Assembly: GCA_016808115.1 (NCBI GenBank)
Contig: JAEQBH010000986.1
Location: 1,116,001 to 1,180,000 of the forward strand
DNA length: 64,000 bases
Origin: Tetrastigma voinierianum
Taxonomy: Eukaryota > Streptophyta > Magnoliopsida > Vitales > Vitaceae
Direction: 5' to 3'
This document shows positions 35,100 to 48,117 of this stretch, one piece after another. Position 1 is the first letter of the stretch; every line of letters begins with the position of its first letter. The notes beneath the pieces are model-generated. The model searched no databases and was not told the origin of the DNA. It was given only the letters and a program-made list of their open reading frames with translations. The translations under genes were made by a program, and so were the position numbers.

Positions 35100-37160
35100 T
35101 TCAGCAACAGGACAAAAGAGTATTAAAAAATTTTTTAAAGGAGGTGCAATCAAAGAAACGATGAGACGACTAATCAGTAAATTCTTCATATATGAGAGTG
35201 TTGCACCTCACAAAGCAGACTCTTGCGCCTCGCCAGCATCTTTCTTCTCTTGAGAACATGATTGATGGTGCTGACAGTGGTATGTGAAAATCAGTGTTCA
35301 ATTTCTTATAGCATTATTATCTTACATTATAGTTGCAAACCATATAATTATTTACTTTAACTTGGAGGTATGGGAATAGAGCCACCCTCTCCATATGAAA
35401 TCAAAAACAAATATTTGAATATGGAGTATAAAGACATGGAAGATTATGTGAATATCCAAAGGGAGAAATGGAAGACCTATGGGTGCACAATATTGTGTGA
35501 TGGAAGCATTGGTCCCACGAAATTAAGCATCGTTAATTTCATGGTATATTGTAAAGGAAGTACAATTTTTCTTAATTATGTTGATGCATTAGAGAATATC
35601 AAATATAATAAATACATTTATGGTTTATTGAAGGACGTGATAAAAGAAGTCGGTGAATAAAATGTTGTGCAAATTGTTACCGACAATGGATCAACATTTG
35701 TGAAGGATGAGAAATTGTTAGTGAAGAAGTACAAATTATATTAGACTCCACGTGCAGCTCATTGCATCGACCTTATATTTGAAGATATTGGTAAAAGAGA
35801 AAGTGTTTTGGACTTGATTACCAATGCACTGAAGATCACTAACTTCATCTACAATTATGGTTGGTTGGTTGCAAAAACGAGAAAGGTTTGTGGTGGAGAT
35901 ATTTTGTGTCCGGGGCAACAAAATTTGCAACAAATTACATCGTTCTAGAAAGTCTTCTAAAAAATGGTTGATTTAAAGAAGATATTTATTAGTGATGAAT
36001 GAGCTTCTCATAAGCTTAGTCGGACGACCATTGGACATGAGGTTAAAGGACTCATGTTTAATCATGCATATTATGAAAAGGTCTCTAACCTAATGTCAAT
36101 CTATGAGACACTATATACAGTTCTTCACATTGTTGATTTTGAAGTCATCCCAACAATGTCATTTGTATATGAGTTTATTCGAGTAATGAAACAAAATTTA
36201 CATGAACTCAAAGCTAAAGATTGAGTGAAAAAAATCATCGCAAATCGTTGAGGTATAACCTTTAAACATCCTTTTCATGCTGCAAGTAACTAAGCAATCT
36301 CGTAATCACATTTAATGCATATTATTTTCCTTTTATCACATATTAATTCTAAATCACTTTTGTAGCATATTATCTTAATCCAAGATTTCAATATAGACCT
36401 GGAGTTAGTAATGACCTTGAGCTATTTCAAGCTGTTTACAAAGTATTTGGAAAATTATCTTCTACTACTGTAAGCCTTGGTAATTTTAGAAACGAGGCAC
36501 ATCAATAGGTTATATTTCTAATTAATTATTTCAAATTATTTGGTTACACTTACACATATATTGATTTGAAAAGTTAATTTTGAATTCAAAGTTTATAATG
36601 TTTCGAGATGTAAAAAGGAGATTCGATGATCAAGTAACAATAGCATCAAAATATTTAATGGTTCTTGGTGAGTGTTATTTCTCATTAAAAGTTTAAAAGT
36701 AAAGTTCATTACCATGTTATTATTAAATTTTGAATATTAGTCATTTTTATTGCAGCTGAATAGTGGTTTATGTATGGAAACCACACTCTCACATTGAGGA
36801 ATTTGATCTTAAGGTTATTTCCCAAACTACATCATCTTTAACATGTGAGAGAAATTAGAGCACATTTGCTTCGATCCATACAAAACAAAGAAATCGGCTA
36901 GCTTATCCTCGGCTCTAACAATTAATTTTTTATTACTACAACATGAAACTAAAGATATGAGATATAGACCGATAAAGTTGCTAAAAAGGATTGTCTTGAT
37001 TTACTCGACATTTCAGTCGAGTTTGATGAAGAAGAAGATAATCAATTATTCAAATGGGTTAGACATCTCAATTTAGATTATGAAAATGGAAATCTTGATC
37101 CACGAATTGTTGCACATGTTAGAGAAGCAGGTATCGATGTTAAGCGGGTTTTATCATAGT
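35100..37160 (+). pseudogene. hAT transposase body, DUF659 to dimerisation domain, broken
   Basis: Frames in order show PPSPYEIKNKYLNMEY, GCTILCDGSIGPTKLSIVNF (DUF659-type catalytic region), VVQIVTDNGSTFVKDEKLL and AHCIDLIFEDIGK. Near 37000-37160 comes a tail ending DPRIVAHVREAGIDVKRVL. In-frame stops occur after IKEVGE (35660), at 35743 and beyond. The C-terminal dimerisation region is only partly recognisable. Confidence 0.8.
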
Positions 37161-38135
37161 GAAAGTTTCAATCATGATACTAGTAACTCATTTCATCTCG
37201 TTGTCACTTCTTGACCCTCTTTTGATTCAAATGTTTAACATAGTAGTATTTCTAGTTTTGTTGGTATTTCTACTACAAGCTATAATGGTTCAAGAGGAGA
37301 GGGGACCAATGATGGTAGTGATACTAGAAATGATGGTGGGGATAATGCAGATCGACAACAAAGTGAATACCCATTGAGTCCATATATTGGTGAAGATGAT
37401 TTCACACGTGTTATACAAGACCACGAGTGCAGGAGGAGCGAATCAAATATTGGGTAAATTGGAAACATAGAGGTTGACAAAGAATGACCTGTTCATAATA
37501 AGGGTTTGTTTTCGGCTAGTTTTGAGTCCATGAGCATTGACACTCAATACAATAATCCATCAAATGATGCTGCGTTTTTTCACTCACTACACTTGTGAGT
37601 TATGGTCAACCTTCTTCAAATTAAGTAGACATTGATGAAGAATATGAAATGATAAATTATCACTCGTACTAAAATAATTGATTTCGCTTCGAAAAAGTAT
37701 CAATCTGACAGGGTTTCAAATGAGCAAGTAGGTGAACCTCGAATTTCATATCCATGGAGAGGTTGTGGGTAGAAGTCAAAACATTTATACATGGTATGTT
37801 CAATCTTATAATCAATATTATCGGAACACCATATCTTGGTATGAGTATTGTTTTCAACAAGATGAGATCCCTTTGTCAAATGTTGCAATGGATCCACATC
37901 GATCTTCATTTTGGTTTTGAAAGACCAGTGCAATGTAATATCAATGTGTATATTTGATTATTAATGTAATTTTTACACTTTTACAAAGTATTTCCATGAA
38001 TTTCAAATTATTTTTGTTAATTTTTTATATATCGATATTTATGTAAAAATATCCACCAATATATCTCCGATATATTCGTAAAATTCAAATACCAATATAT
38101 CCGTCGAAACCGATATTTTTAACCTTGGTTTAACT

Positions 38136-38628
38136 TAAAATACTTTGATTTCATGTAGATTTAAATTTTATGTTCAAATTACAAACTTAACTTCTTTTTT
38201 TTTTTTTTTGAAATAGAACAAACCTAACTTTCTTAATTCAAAATGGAATTAATGAGTTAACAAATTAATTTGAGAATAGTCACGATAAAGATTATGAATA
38301 ATTGATATGAATAATTTCAACTTTCACCCATACCCAACTTTGAGAGTAAAAAAAATTGTATGTGGTATATCTCTAGTTTCTTGCCACATGTCATTATTTA
38401 ATTGGGTATTTAAAAAAGAAAAATCAATTGGCAACCCCTTGTGTCATCTTCAATACCTCCAAGGTGACATAGAGAGATAAGGAATGGGGGACTTCCGGTG
38501 GAGGGGACAGTGGTGATGTTTGCTAGCCTCATTCTCTCATACTGTGACGACGACTGACGTTTTGCTGGCTTCATCCACATCACAGTATTCCATATATGAA
38601 TTTCAAACAATATTTATGTGCAAGTTTT
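38136..38628. other. Short intergenic stretch, nothing recognised
   Basis: AT-rich with a poly-T run at 38192-38209. No gene or repeat was identified. Confidence 0.4.
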
Positions 38629-39030
38629 AATACAGAGAACAGAAGCCATGGAAAAGGGAGTCAAGGAATTAATGGGAAAATGCGAGGAAGAAATCCAGAA
38701 AAAATGCTTCGGAACCTGTTGTCCCAGAAACCTACAAGCTTGCGAAAATGGTAGGGGAGAAGAGGGATGTTGTGGCTGCACTATAATCCAAATGAAGTAA
38801 TTTCCAAGAAGTGCCTGTACCGTCACCTCGTCCTCAGGTGAAGCCATCAGGCCTTGATTCAAGGGGGTTTGGAGATTGCTTCAAGATGAAAAAGTGGGGA
38901 CTATCGGAATATACGGAATGGGCCGGGGTCTGGGGAAAACCACTTGGCCTCTTGAAGAAAGTTCCTCCAATCGGGCAATGATTTTGATTAATTGGGGTTG
39001 AAAGAAGCTGACTGTTTATGTAACTTTTAA
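38629..39030 (+). pseudogene. CC-NBS-LRR resistance gene fragment (RPS5-like), broken
   Basis: The plus-strand frame starts TEAMEKGVKELMGKCEEEI and continues KKCFGTCCPRN, matching the end of the coiled-coil domain of RPS5-type CNL proteins (consensus ...CLG.CCP+N...). After a frameshift come VPVPSPRPQVKPSGLDS and then, in another frame, VGTIGIYGMGRGLGKTT. This is the start of the NB-ARC domain with a P-loop disrupted by extra bases (normally GMGGVGKTT). Homology is lost soon after the P-loop. No ARC or LRR region is present. This is a truncated, dead immune-receptor gene. Confidence 0.75.
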
Positions 39031-39497
39031 ACACAAAACACCGTGAATGATAAAGCAATGAAACAGAGCAAGAATGCTAAGCTTTATGCCAGCAAGGTCA
39101 GCAAGGTTATATCTCAATGATCAAATTTGGGTTTTCTAGAAACCAGAAGAGCCATTGAAGTAGGAATACGCTTATGCTCCATTAGTTTTCAAGCTTCAAT
39201 TTCAATTTGCATGGTTATATCATAAATGGAATAGAAAAAAAAACATCAATATTGGGTATGTGGACAATACCCCTGTTCCAACTATATTCATTTTCACCAG
39301 CAGCTCCCCACTTGGCCTAAATGGCCCATTTTCAGAAAATGCCCAACCCCAAGAGAAGAACAACCAGGGCCTCCACATCACACGACAAAAGTTCATCACC
39401 CAAACATCTCACAGAAAATGTCTTGCAGTGAACTTCTGTTTGGTCGCTCAGAAAATAATTTCACAAACCTCCATCCAACCAAAGAATGAGACGCTGG
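39031..39497. other. No gene recognised, left flank of the gypsy element
   Basis: Moderate GC with no motif I recognise. Its last bases, GCTGG (39493-39497), form the presumed left copy of the gypsy target duplication. Confidence 0.4.
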
Positions 39498-40120
39498 TGT
39501 GGTCTCACCGAGATTCTCGAGTCAGCTGGATCGTCGGCGTTCGTGGGTTAAGTGATTATGACCTTGAAACAAAGGAGAGCTGACGGTGGTATTCGTTGCA
39601 CTCCAAATAGGTAAAGTTAGCCTTTTTCTAGAAGACTTAGAGTTTTTAGTCGTAGCTGTCTCAATCAAGAATCTCATCCTTTGTTGGTGTGACTTGCTTC
39701 TCTTTTATGGAGGGAGGAAGGATGATTCGTCTTTTTTGGATAGTGGGCGTTCTTCCCGCAATGGAAGAAAGATGACTATTATTTAGGAAAGTGACTTATT
39801 CTTCCTTTACTTAATTACCTTCTAGATAGGTTTGCCGCTGGGGATATTCCTATTTTGTCGGAGGCGACGGGGTCAGATCAAGAGCGGACTTACGCCTGTA
39901 AAGTGGAGATCCGGTTGTCAACTTCGCTTGGGAGAGTCGTTGATCAAGGAAGATATGTGCTTGAGCTAAACAAGGCGCCCGGGCTATGGGATTCAGCGTC
40001 GAGGCGGAGGGTGTGGGCATTCTTCGGTCGACTAGTGTGCAGGCTGGCTAGTGCACAGTAGGCTAGTCTTGGGGCGCTAGTGCACAGGGCTTGCTAGTGC
40101 TGGGCTGTTGAGTACCTGAT
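39498..40120 (-). repeat. 3' LTR of the gypsy element
   Basis: Shares long blocks with 50531-51138, including TTTTTAGAAGACTTAGAGT, TTGGTGTGACTTGCTTCTC and GATATGTGCTTGAGCTAAAC. The inner (high-coordinate) boundary is blurred. Confidence 0.8.
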
Positions 40121-43100
40121 GCCCTTTTCTCTGTAGGGAGGAGGATTATCCCCGGTCGGGAAAAAGAATAAGGTTGACCGTCATAACATGGGAAACAGTC
40201 TACCATTAATGCTGCTTAATTTTCAACATAAATTTTATGATTTTTTGGAATTACATTGGATACTATATTGATTCCAAGATTGGAGGATTGCTATAAAAGA
40301 CTAGGGAGTGACGAAGACCGTTGGGTATTCGTGTTTATCCGGTCAGAGAAAGACAACCTATAGTTGGTTAAGATTATGAAGTAAAGGGATTGGGATGAGG
40401 GTCGGTTGTGACCGATTAGTTGAGCGTGCCGTTCTGGCATGGGATGGTCAGGGACGGCATGGCTTGAGCGAAGTCGGAAATGTTCAGGGAGGTGTTTGTG
40501 TGGTTTTAAAACTTGAATGGCGAGCCTGCGTGGGGACACCTCTGCTTAAATCCTGGGGGGGTTGCTCAGTCTTCACCGACCTGTCCTCTCTCTCCTCCTT
40601 CTTGGCCTGATGGCAGCGAGCATTAGAGACCTCCCAGCTACTCATTATTTATCCCCATCTGCAGCCTCTGTGGCCGGTTCGAGGGCTTTACGCTGTCGTT
40701 CGAGCCAAGTCCACCTTCTTCTCCTTTTTGGCTTATCACCGACTTAATCTTGGATCAGATAGATGCTCCATCTACTTTGGATGTTTTGTAGGCTCGGAAT
40801 GTATTGTAAAACATTGCTTGGCACTAAGCAGTGCTATGTAATGCCGAACACCTTTTTGGTGCAATTAATAAAGTTGTAGTTTTTTATTATTACTCTGCCT
40901 TATTATAAATGTGTGTGGATATTCTATAATTCTATCTAATTGCGGCCGTGTGGTCATTATAAGATGGGTTAACGGGCATGTTTGTCCGTCCGTGAGGAAG
41001 GCCTTTGGGCTTGGCCCTTCTTAGTTCACAATGCCCTAGAATGCGAACCGTGGCATTCGGTTCAAATCTGAAGTAGTCAGTGATGTATTTGTCGTCGAGC
41101 CTATAGACCCTAGGCGACTATATATAGATAGGCATCATGACGCCATACCTTTGTCCTTTTCCTGTCATTTTGGTTTATCTTCTTCCCTTTTGGCTACCAA
41201 CCACTGTGAATAGGCCGGTTTTATCGTGCGTTCGTTTTAGAGCCATCGCTGCAGGCATTCACGCACTTCATTTTATAGGTAACGATCATCGTTCCTTAAT
41301 AGTGTTGGTCCTTGGTGGGTGACGGGTTTAATTGTTAAAGCACGAAAGGGAAGGAGTAGAGTCTTAATGCCTCAGCGGACTGACTATTGCCGAACAGATT
41401 ATCTCTTACACCCATTTGGTATATGCCTGAGATTATCTTCACATTTTCCTCCTTTGGATGCAGCATAATGGTGAGGAATTGAGAGGAAATTTCCGCAGTG
41501 GTAGTCTGGAGTGACTGAAACATTAGAAAAATGTCATTCACGATCTCTGACGATGGGAGGGATTAAGGTGTATTGCGAGGTCTTTGATAACATCAACCTT
41601 ACGGTTGATGGAAGCAGACGATTCCACCATTAGATTTGAGAACCTGATGGTGTTTTACGCATTTGAGAACCTAGCCATTGAATGAGCTTTCGTGCCGGCC
41701 ATAGTTAAGCGACTTTTACACATTTTAAGGGCTTCCAGGCCCTCATCCACTAGCGTGATTAAGTCTAATGTGGGTTATTGTCTTTGAACCCTGTATCGAC
41801 TTGATCTCATGTTGGTGAGACTTTTTATTATTACTTCACGAGCGATAAATTCGGGTGGCTGAATGTCTATGTCGGTTTTGAGCCGCGTTTATGATTGTGA
41901 ATGGCTCCCTAGACTCGCCTAAGGCCGGAGCGGGGCATTATTAGTAGGGGTCCTTAAGATGAGACCAGGTTTCCCGGGTTGCCCGTTTAATGTGGACTCG
42001 GTCCTTTGGGTCTCTGTGTTTGTATGCGGTTCCTCGAATCTATCGACATTATCCGGTGTTATGAGTACTAGCTGGTAGTTTACTCATACGGGAAAGGGCT
42101 TGGAGGGAAGAAATTTGGTGAAATGGGTGGAGAAGTCGAGCATTGAGAAGATTATCGACTTTTGGAGATTTCCGAGCGGGAGCGCCATTACGAGTTCACC
42201 TTGCAGGAAGAATATCTAGTGAGGACTGGCAGAAATCATATGCTCTTCGGTTATCCACAGCCCACATTTGCCTTTGAATGTAGTGGAAAGGGGCACTTTG
42301 TCCAACTGGATGTGTAGGCGCTGGTTTATGGTAGCGATAGTTCCTCTGAGGTTGGTAATTGACATACAGTGGTGTAGGGGCGAAGCATTGGTCGATCCGC
42401 TTCTTCAATGGGGTTACAGTTCGTCTTGGCTCCTGGTCGGGGAGTTGAAGGGACAGATCCCGAGTGCATCCTCCTCTTGCGCAAGTAGCGAGAGTTACCC
42501 CATTAGTAAGGTCGACGGAGGAAAGGCGCTCGAGGGCGTCGGGACGGCGCCGGGGTCAGTGCGAGGACTATCACCTTGGGTTCCACGATGGCCTGAATGG
42601 TCCCAGGATTTGGAGGAAGAACGGATGGAAGAGCGGCGAGTGCAGCAGTCGCTATCTTTTGCCCGTAAAGCGGCAATTAAGTTTGAGTGGCCAGATCGGA
42701 TCTTGCCCATCCGATCCTAGAGAGCGGGTCGGTAGACTCACCCAGAGCTGATGAGCTAACGCTGCGGCGGAGTTCAGGGGGACTAGGCGATCACCATCCC
42801 CGGCTCCCCCAAATTAGGGCCAACAGGTGGACCGGAGTTAGAAGGGGCCGGTAGATTAGAATCGAATGAGGGTGATTCGGCTCCGCGAGCGCTCCAAGTA
42901 ATCCCTTCTTCAGATCGGGGTGAGGAGCCACAAAGCAGATCACAGTACATGCGGTCCGGCCTGCCTAGGCCTAAACGGCCGGACCAAGTGATTGCCAACA
43001 ACTACCTTCCTCTTCGCGGGCTAGATGAGGTGAGAGTTGAAAGAAAAGGTGAAAGAAATCTTGCATGTGGGGGCCGCACCATCGGAGCTTCATGACCCGA

Positions 43101-44329
43101 TCGGTTAAATAGTTTGTACCCTTATCAGATGCGGTGGCCACTTCGGGGCATGGGCCTTCCCGAAGATTATACGGTGCCTCCTTCCTACCGAGGAGGATTT
43201 TATGATTAATGTGACGGGATGTGAGTCAGGAACCCTGACTTTGTTGATCGATCAAGTGGTAAGATAGGTGGTTTCGCAGGGTGGATTTAGCGCCGTACTT
43301 ATTTCATGATGGGTTAATGGGTTTCTTTGCGAGGCCCGTGGCTGGCTGTTCGTAACATGGCGACTGCGACATCACGGATCGAACTCCCGATTGGGGCCAT
43401 TTGAAATTCTTCACAGATTATTTGTTCGGCCGAACATCATTTGAGCAGAGAGTCGTAGCGCCTCCGCAAAGCTGAGTTGGGTCATAAATCGCCTGGAATT
43501 TGGAGGCTCGAATCTCTTGAAGAGAAGCGCCATCTGCAGTGAGAGAATCTGACGTGCCATGAGGCGGCGTGTGGCGACGGCCCAGGGGCGAGTGTCTGAG
43601 GACGAGATAGAGTGGAGCTGTGTGGGGTTCAGCTGATGCCTTGGCTCTTGGAAGAGGCTCGCGGGGCAGAATCAGCATGGAGCTGCTCGGAGCGTTGCCG
43701 TGCGAGGGAGGGTTGTAAAGCATAAGAAGAGAATGGCCATTTAGGCGGATGAAAACTCACCTTGGTCGCAAAGCAGGCTTTGGGGATGGCTTTGCCTTCA
43801 GGGAGAGGCGTATAATAGAGGGTGATTAGGCGGTTTGACTCAACGGCGATCGCTCTTCAATTAGCTACGGACATTTGTGCTTTAGCATTCTGACATGTGT
43901 GGGAGCAAGCCTCGAATCCTGGATGGGATGTCAGATCCTTCGATTCAGTTGGTGCAGAGTTCTTCGCTAATCCTCTCATTGCCCCAATGCGTCGATTCTT
44001 CATACTGCTTTTGGCTCATGTTCTTTGTTAGTGGGAGGGCGTGGAGAATAGTCTAGTTGCGGCCAGGGAGGAGGCAGTTCTTCCAACGGATCTCCCGACT
44101 GAGTAGTGTATAAGTTCTTTGTTGAAGTGGGACTTGTCTTATTTAGTGCCTTTGCACCAAACAATTTGCCCTTTTTTCTTTCGATCGTTTTATGTCTTTT
44201 GGCACTGCACCATCTGGATTTATACTCGTTTTTGGTTTAATGTCTATTTTGAGTATATTTGTGGTTGGGGGAACTTATTTATATAGAGCCGGGCATATAA
44301 TTTGACTAGCTGGATGCTGGGCTGGGCAG
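40121..44329 (-). other. Gypsy 3' non-coding interior, unidentified
   Basis: About 4.2 kb of GC-rich sequence between the satellite array and the 3' LTR. Open frames occur on both strands, for example minus 42196-42408 (YQPQRNYRYHKPAPTH), but I recognise no domain. It may be the long untranslated region of a Tat-type element or an older nested insertion. Confidence 0.4.
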
Positions 44330-45260
44330 GTCAGTGAATTGCGTCGTCCGGACTTTGAGATTGACCAGCCAGATGTTATCTAGGCTAAGTGGGCAAATCG
44401 ATGAGCTACCACGGACTTGTAATTTAGCCCGATATATGTGATCATCTTTAGTAGGCGGTCGATGAAGCTATGTACCCCGGACATGGTGACCAACTCCTGC
44501 TCTTGATATGTCTTTGGTAGGCGGAGTCGATGGTGCGCCCCGGACTTTGTAATTTGACCCGACCATATGTGATCACGTGTTGGGCTAGGCGAATTCGATT
44601 AGATTCTTGTAGCCGGACTTATGGTGACCCGGCCTATGTGATGCGAAATTTGGGCGAGCCGGTCGATGGCTCCTTGGACTTGTAATTTGACCAGCGGATG
44701 TGATCTTTGTGCGATCAGGCGGTCAGTCAGATGCGCGCCCGCCGGACTTGTAATTTGACCAACCATATGTGATGCGAAATTTGGTAGGCGGTCGATGGGC
44801 TGTACTTGGACTTATGTTGACCAACCATGTGATGTTTGGCCGGAAGCGAGTCGATGTTCGCCTTGCCGGACTTGTAATTTGACCGGCGGATGTGATGCGG
44901 GCTGGGTAGAGCGGTCGTGAAGCTATGCTTCCGGACTTATGGTGACCAGCCCAGATATGATATGTCTTTGAAATGAAGTAAGTCGATAAGCTACGCCGCG
45001 GGACTATAATTTATTGACGAATGTGATATATGCTTGGCCCGGCGGAGTCGATGGGCTACCATGCCGGACTTATATTTGACCAGTCATATGATACGGCTGG
45101 CGGCGATCGGTGGCGCCACGGACTTATAATTTGACCCGGCCAGATGTGATATGTCTTTGTGGCGAGAATCGATGTTCTGTACTTTAGTTTTAATAATTGG
45201 CAGCGAATGTAATCCCAAATTTGAAGCGAGCTCATCGATGTTCACGCCACCGGACTTTAA
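44330..45260. repeat. Satellite array of 64-65 bp units inside the gypsy element
   Basis: About 14 diverged tandem units, each with a CCGGACTT core. The core starts at 44348, 44412, 44477, 44540, 44613, 44674, 44742, 44806, 44866 and 44931, then continues. Two unit types recur, one ending GTAATTTGACC and the other ATGGTGACC, roughly alternating in the middle of the array. Confidence 0.9.
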
Positions 45261-45690
45261 GTGCTTTTAGTTTGGATATGTATTGATATGCAAAGGCATG
45301 CCAGTAATAGATAATAATGACATTCTCTTATTGATAATACCTTTTCAAGTGCATGACATTCCACATTTTAGGTACAAGGGTTCCATCGGTTTTGTCTATA
45401 TCATAGGATCCGGATTCCCCGGGCTGTGTGACTACATACAGTCCCTCCCAGTTGGGTTGGAACTTTCCTTCAGTAGATTAGGCAGTGTTCTCAAAAACTC
45501 TTCGGGGACTAGATCCTTGGTGGAACACAGAGTCTTACAGTTTGTTATAAAAGTTTGACAATCGGCGTTGGTAGGATGTCACTCGGATTCATGACCGCTG
45601 CGCAGCTACGTCGCTTGTGTCCCAACTCACAATCACGAGATACCTCATTCTACGATTCGGGCGTTGTTTTTCAGGATGGTAGGTAGTAGT

Positions 45691-46520
45691 TTAAAGTCGG
45701 ATATGCTGGCTTTTCATCCCACGTGGAGTGAGAGGCGAAAGTGGAGGCGTGGGTTGGCTTCGAGTTGTGGTCCTGTAAGTCGGGCACCCACAGCGGTTCC
45801 TCCACCCATTTCCCTCTGGAGTCCTAGTCGCACGAGGGCCGTCGACGGGGTTTATTGGGGCTTTAGCTTGTGCATTACTCACGGGGATACCCGAGGGGGT
45901 AGAGTCTGAGTTCGATATTCGGGTTGATTCTTGAAGTCTCAATAGACCAATTTTGTCAAGCGCGGCCCCATTATCGACACAATTGATCTCGAATGCGAGC
46001 GGAGCAAACAATATTTTTCGGATGAATAAGGGTGACATCTCTATCTTTAATTGTTGTGAAGGCCTCAGCCTCTATCCATTTATTGAAGTAATGCAGCGCG
46101 ACGGTAATAGTTTCTTTTGAGGGCGGAGTCGGTGGGGAGCAGCCTGATCATAGTCGTGAAGCGAAGCGACCATGTTTAAAGATAAATCAAATCTGCCTTG
46201 GAGATTTCAAGATAGAAGACATTCGTTGGCAAGGGTCACATTTCAGCGTGGTCGTGACATCGACTTCATGGTTGGCGATGTATCCTGTGTGAGCGCGTGA
46301 TAGTGTTCTTCCCCGAGTGATTTCATACGCCGTGTAAATTTAGCGACACATACTAGCCTTGCTTGGGGTGGACATTTCGGTATGGTCGGGGACCCGTTTA
46401 TAGAGCAACGTCTACTAGGAAAACCTAGCCAGGCCGAATCCCGAAGACTTTATGAGCTGCCTTACATCATCGAGGTAACTCAAGTAGCTATGTAAGTGCG
46501 TATGGGGGTCCATCGAGGAT
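45691..46520 (-). pseudogene. Gypsy region between RNase H and the 3' array (probable integrase zone)
   Basis: In the minus sense this lies directly after RNase H, where integrase should be. The frames are fragmentary. The frame at 45691-46038 shows FEINCVDNGAALDKIGLLRL in its N-terminal part. The catalytic D..D..E residues could not be placed, so the integrase call rests on position. Confidence 0.45.
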
Positions 46521-46529
46521 GGAGACTTT

Positions 46530-46790
46530 TCAACGACTTACTTGAAGCGGGGCGTATGGAGGAACTGGTTGGTAGTAGATGGAAAGGTATATAATTTTAC
46601 GCTGTGTGGCAAAGATCACGGCCCGGCGGCTAAGGCATCGGCAGTTCATTCTGTCTGCAGGGATATGCTCGAGTCTCCAGGGCGTGAGGGTGCTCAATTT
46701 TTGCTTAACTAGGGAAGCGTATTTTTCCATTTGGGGTTCCCTGGACTGAATTACAACGTTGACTTGTCCACATTCAAATGTGATAGCCAC
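46530..46790 (-). pseudogene. Gypsy RNase H remnant
   Basis: The frame shows MEKYASLVKQKLSTL and LEHIPADRMNCRCLSRRA, the degraded C-terminal part of gypsy RNase H (usual form ...HIPR..N..AD.LA). It follows RT as expected. Confidence 0.75.
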
Positions 46791-47337
46791 TGAATCAAAG
46801 CTAGATTAGCACCTACGTGATCTTGAGTTAAGTCGGGCATTTGTCGTGGCTTGATGATACATTTCGTTGTTGGAGCGTTGAAGCCTAAATGGACCCTTTG
46901 TTCTATCCTTTCCCGGTAGGGAGAGTTAATTGCAGGACCCGATCCGTCTCGGTTAATGCGGAGGCCCCATCAACGCCAAAGGGTCCTGGCCCTTCTTGTT
47001 CGAGATTATAAGTCTTGTTCTTGAGATTTTCTGGTCGACTAAGACTTGCCCGCTTTTTGCAAGTCTCGACATCTTTGGATGCCATACTCGCTTAGTTCCA
47101 TCACCCAAAGGGCCATCCTTCCGGACATATAGGGTTTGTGAATCGTGCCCCGGAATGGAAGGTCAGTCAATACCACAACGGGATGAGCACGAAGTATCGT
47201 GAAACACGGGTAGGCTGATACGTGAGGCGAGGCAACCGTTCGAGGTGGGTGTACCTGGTTTCGCATCGGTTAAGGACTTGCTGACAAAGAACACTTGCCT
47301 CTGACCGCATTTCCACATTCTTCGCTTAGTATTGTTG

Positions 47338-48117
47338 CTATATCACGAAGTTGCTAGGTAAAGATGAAATTAATGAGCTTACGAGCACGCAAGGATTGGG
47401 GGCTCTGTCAGGTATTTCTTGATTGCTACGAATGCCGTGCCTCCTCGTCCCACTCGGTAGTGGCCCCAGCCGGGTAGTGAAAAGGGTTCCAGTAGGTCGG
47501 TGAAGCCCGGAAATGGCATGAGGCGGTGGCCGGCCGTCGATTCTTTGAATCTCTTTCTTGGAGCTGAGTGGCGATTGTAAGATAGCTTTAAATTCTTGTG
47601 AGTTTGCCTCTATTCCTCTTGTGTTACCATGAAGCCAAAGGAATTTGCGTACGACCGAATGCACATTTGAAGTGTTCGACTTCATACCATATTCTCCGAG
47701 GAGATCGAAATCTTGTTGGAGATGAGTGGCATGATCTGGGCGCTGTTTGTATTTTACTAGCATATCGATCCAACTAAACTTCCATAGTCTTTGCCAGTGG
47801 GAATTCGAAACATTTTAAGTCACCAACCTCGATAAGTGGCCCTAACATTCTTTGTCAAGGGAAGGGCATCGTTATAACGAGTACACTCCATGAGGTGTGA
47901 TGAAAGATGTCTTTGCGCATCGGGGTGCATAGGGATGCGAGTGATATCCGGCGTCAAGAAGGATAGCATATCGTGCCTTGCGGAGGCATCCACAATCTGA
48001 TCTATGCGGGGCATGGGGAAGTTGTCTTTTGGACAAGCGTCGTTGAGGTCCGTGTAGTCCACACATACCCTCCATTTGTTCCCCTTCTTTGGAACTACCA
48101 CTACGTTGGCCAACCAT
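47338..48117 (-). pseudogene. Gypsy reverse transcriptase remnant
   Basis: The first block (48113 downward) reads NVVVVPKKGNKWRVCVDYTD then LNDACPKDNFPMPRIDQIVD, the RT finger/palm start. A second block (47763 downward) reads MLVKYKQRPDHATHLQQDFD, then a degraded KFLGF..T.RGIEAN, then SKKEIQRIDGR, the end of RT and the connection domain. The D-D box just before MLVK and the middle of the palm fall in the frameshifted gap. Confidence 0.9.

Larger units (their letters stand above)
32760..38135 (+). mobile_element. Degenerate hAT-superfamily transposon
   Basis: A broken hAT transposase lies between two zones of ATATCG-rich subterminal repeats (about 32800-32880 and 38025-38130). The right end reads CCGATATTTTTAACCTTG, matching the CAAGGTTAAAAATATCGG-type terminus seen in plant hAT elements. 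The matching left terminus is not present, so the left boundary is approximate. The transposase has several stops and frameshifts, so the element is inactive. Confidence 0.75.

Noticed and set aside
44330..45260. CRISPR-like array because of regular repeats
   Set aside because: The units are contiguous and diverged with no unique spacers, inside a plant gypsy element. It is a satellite.
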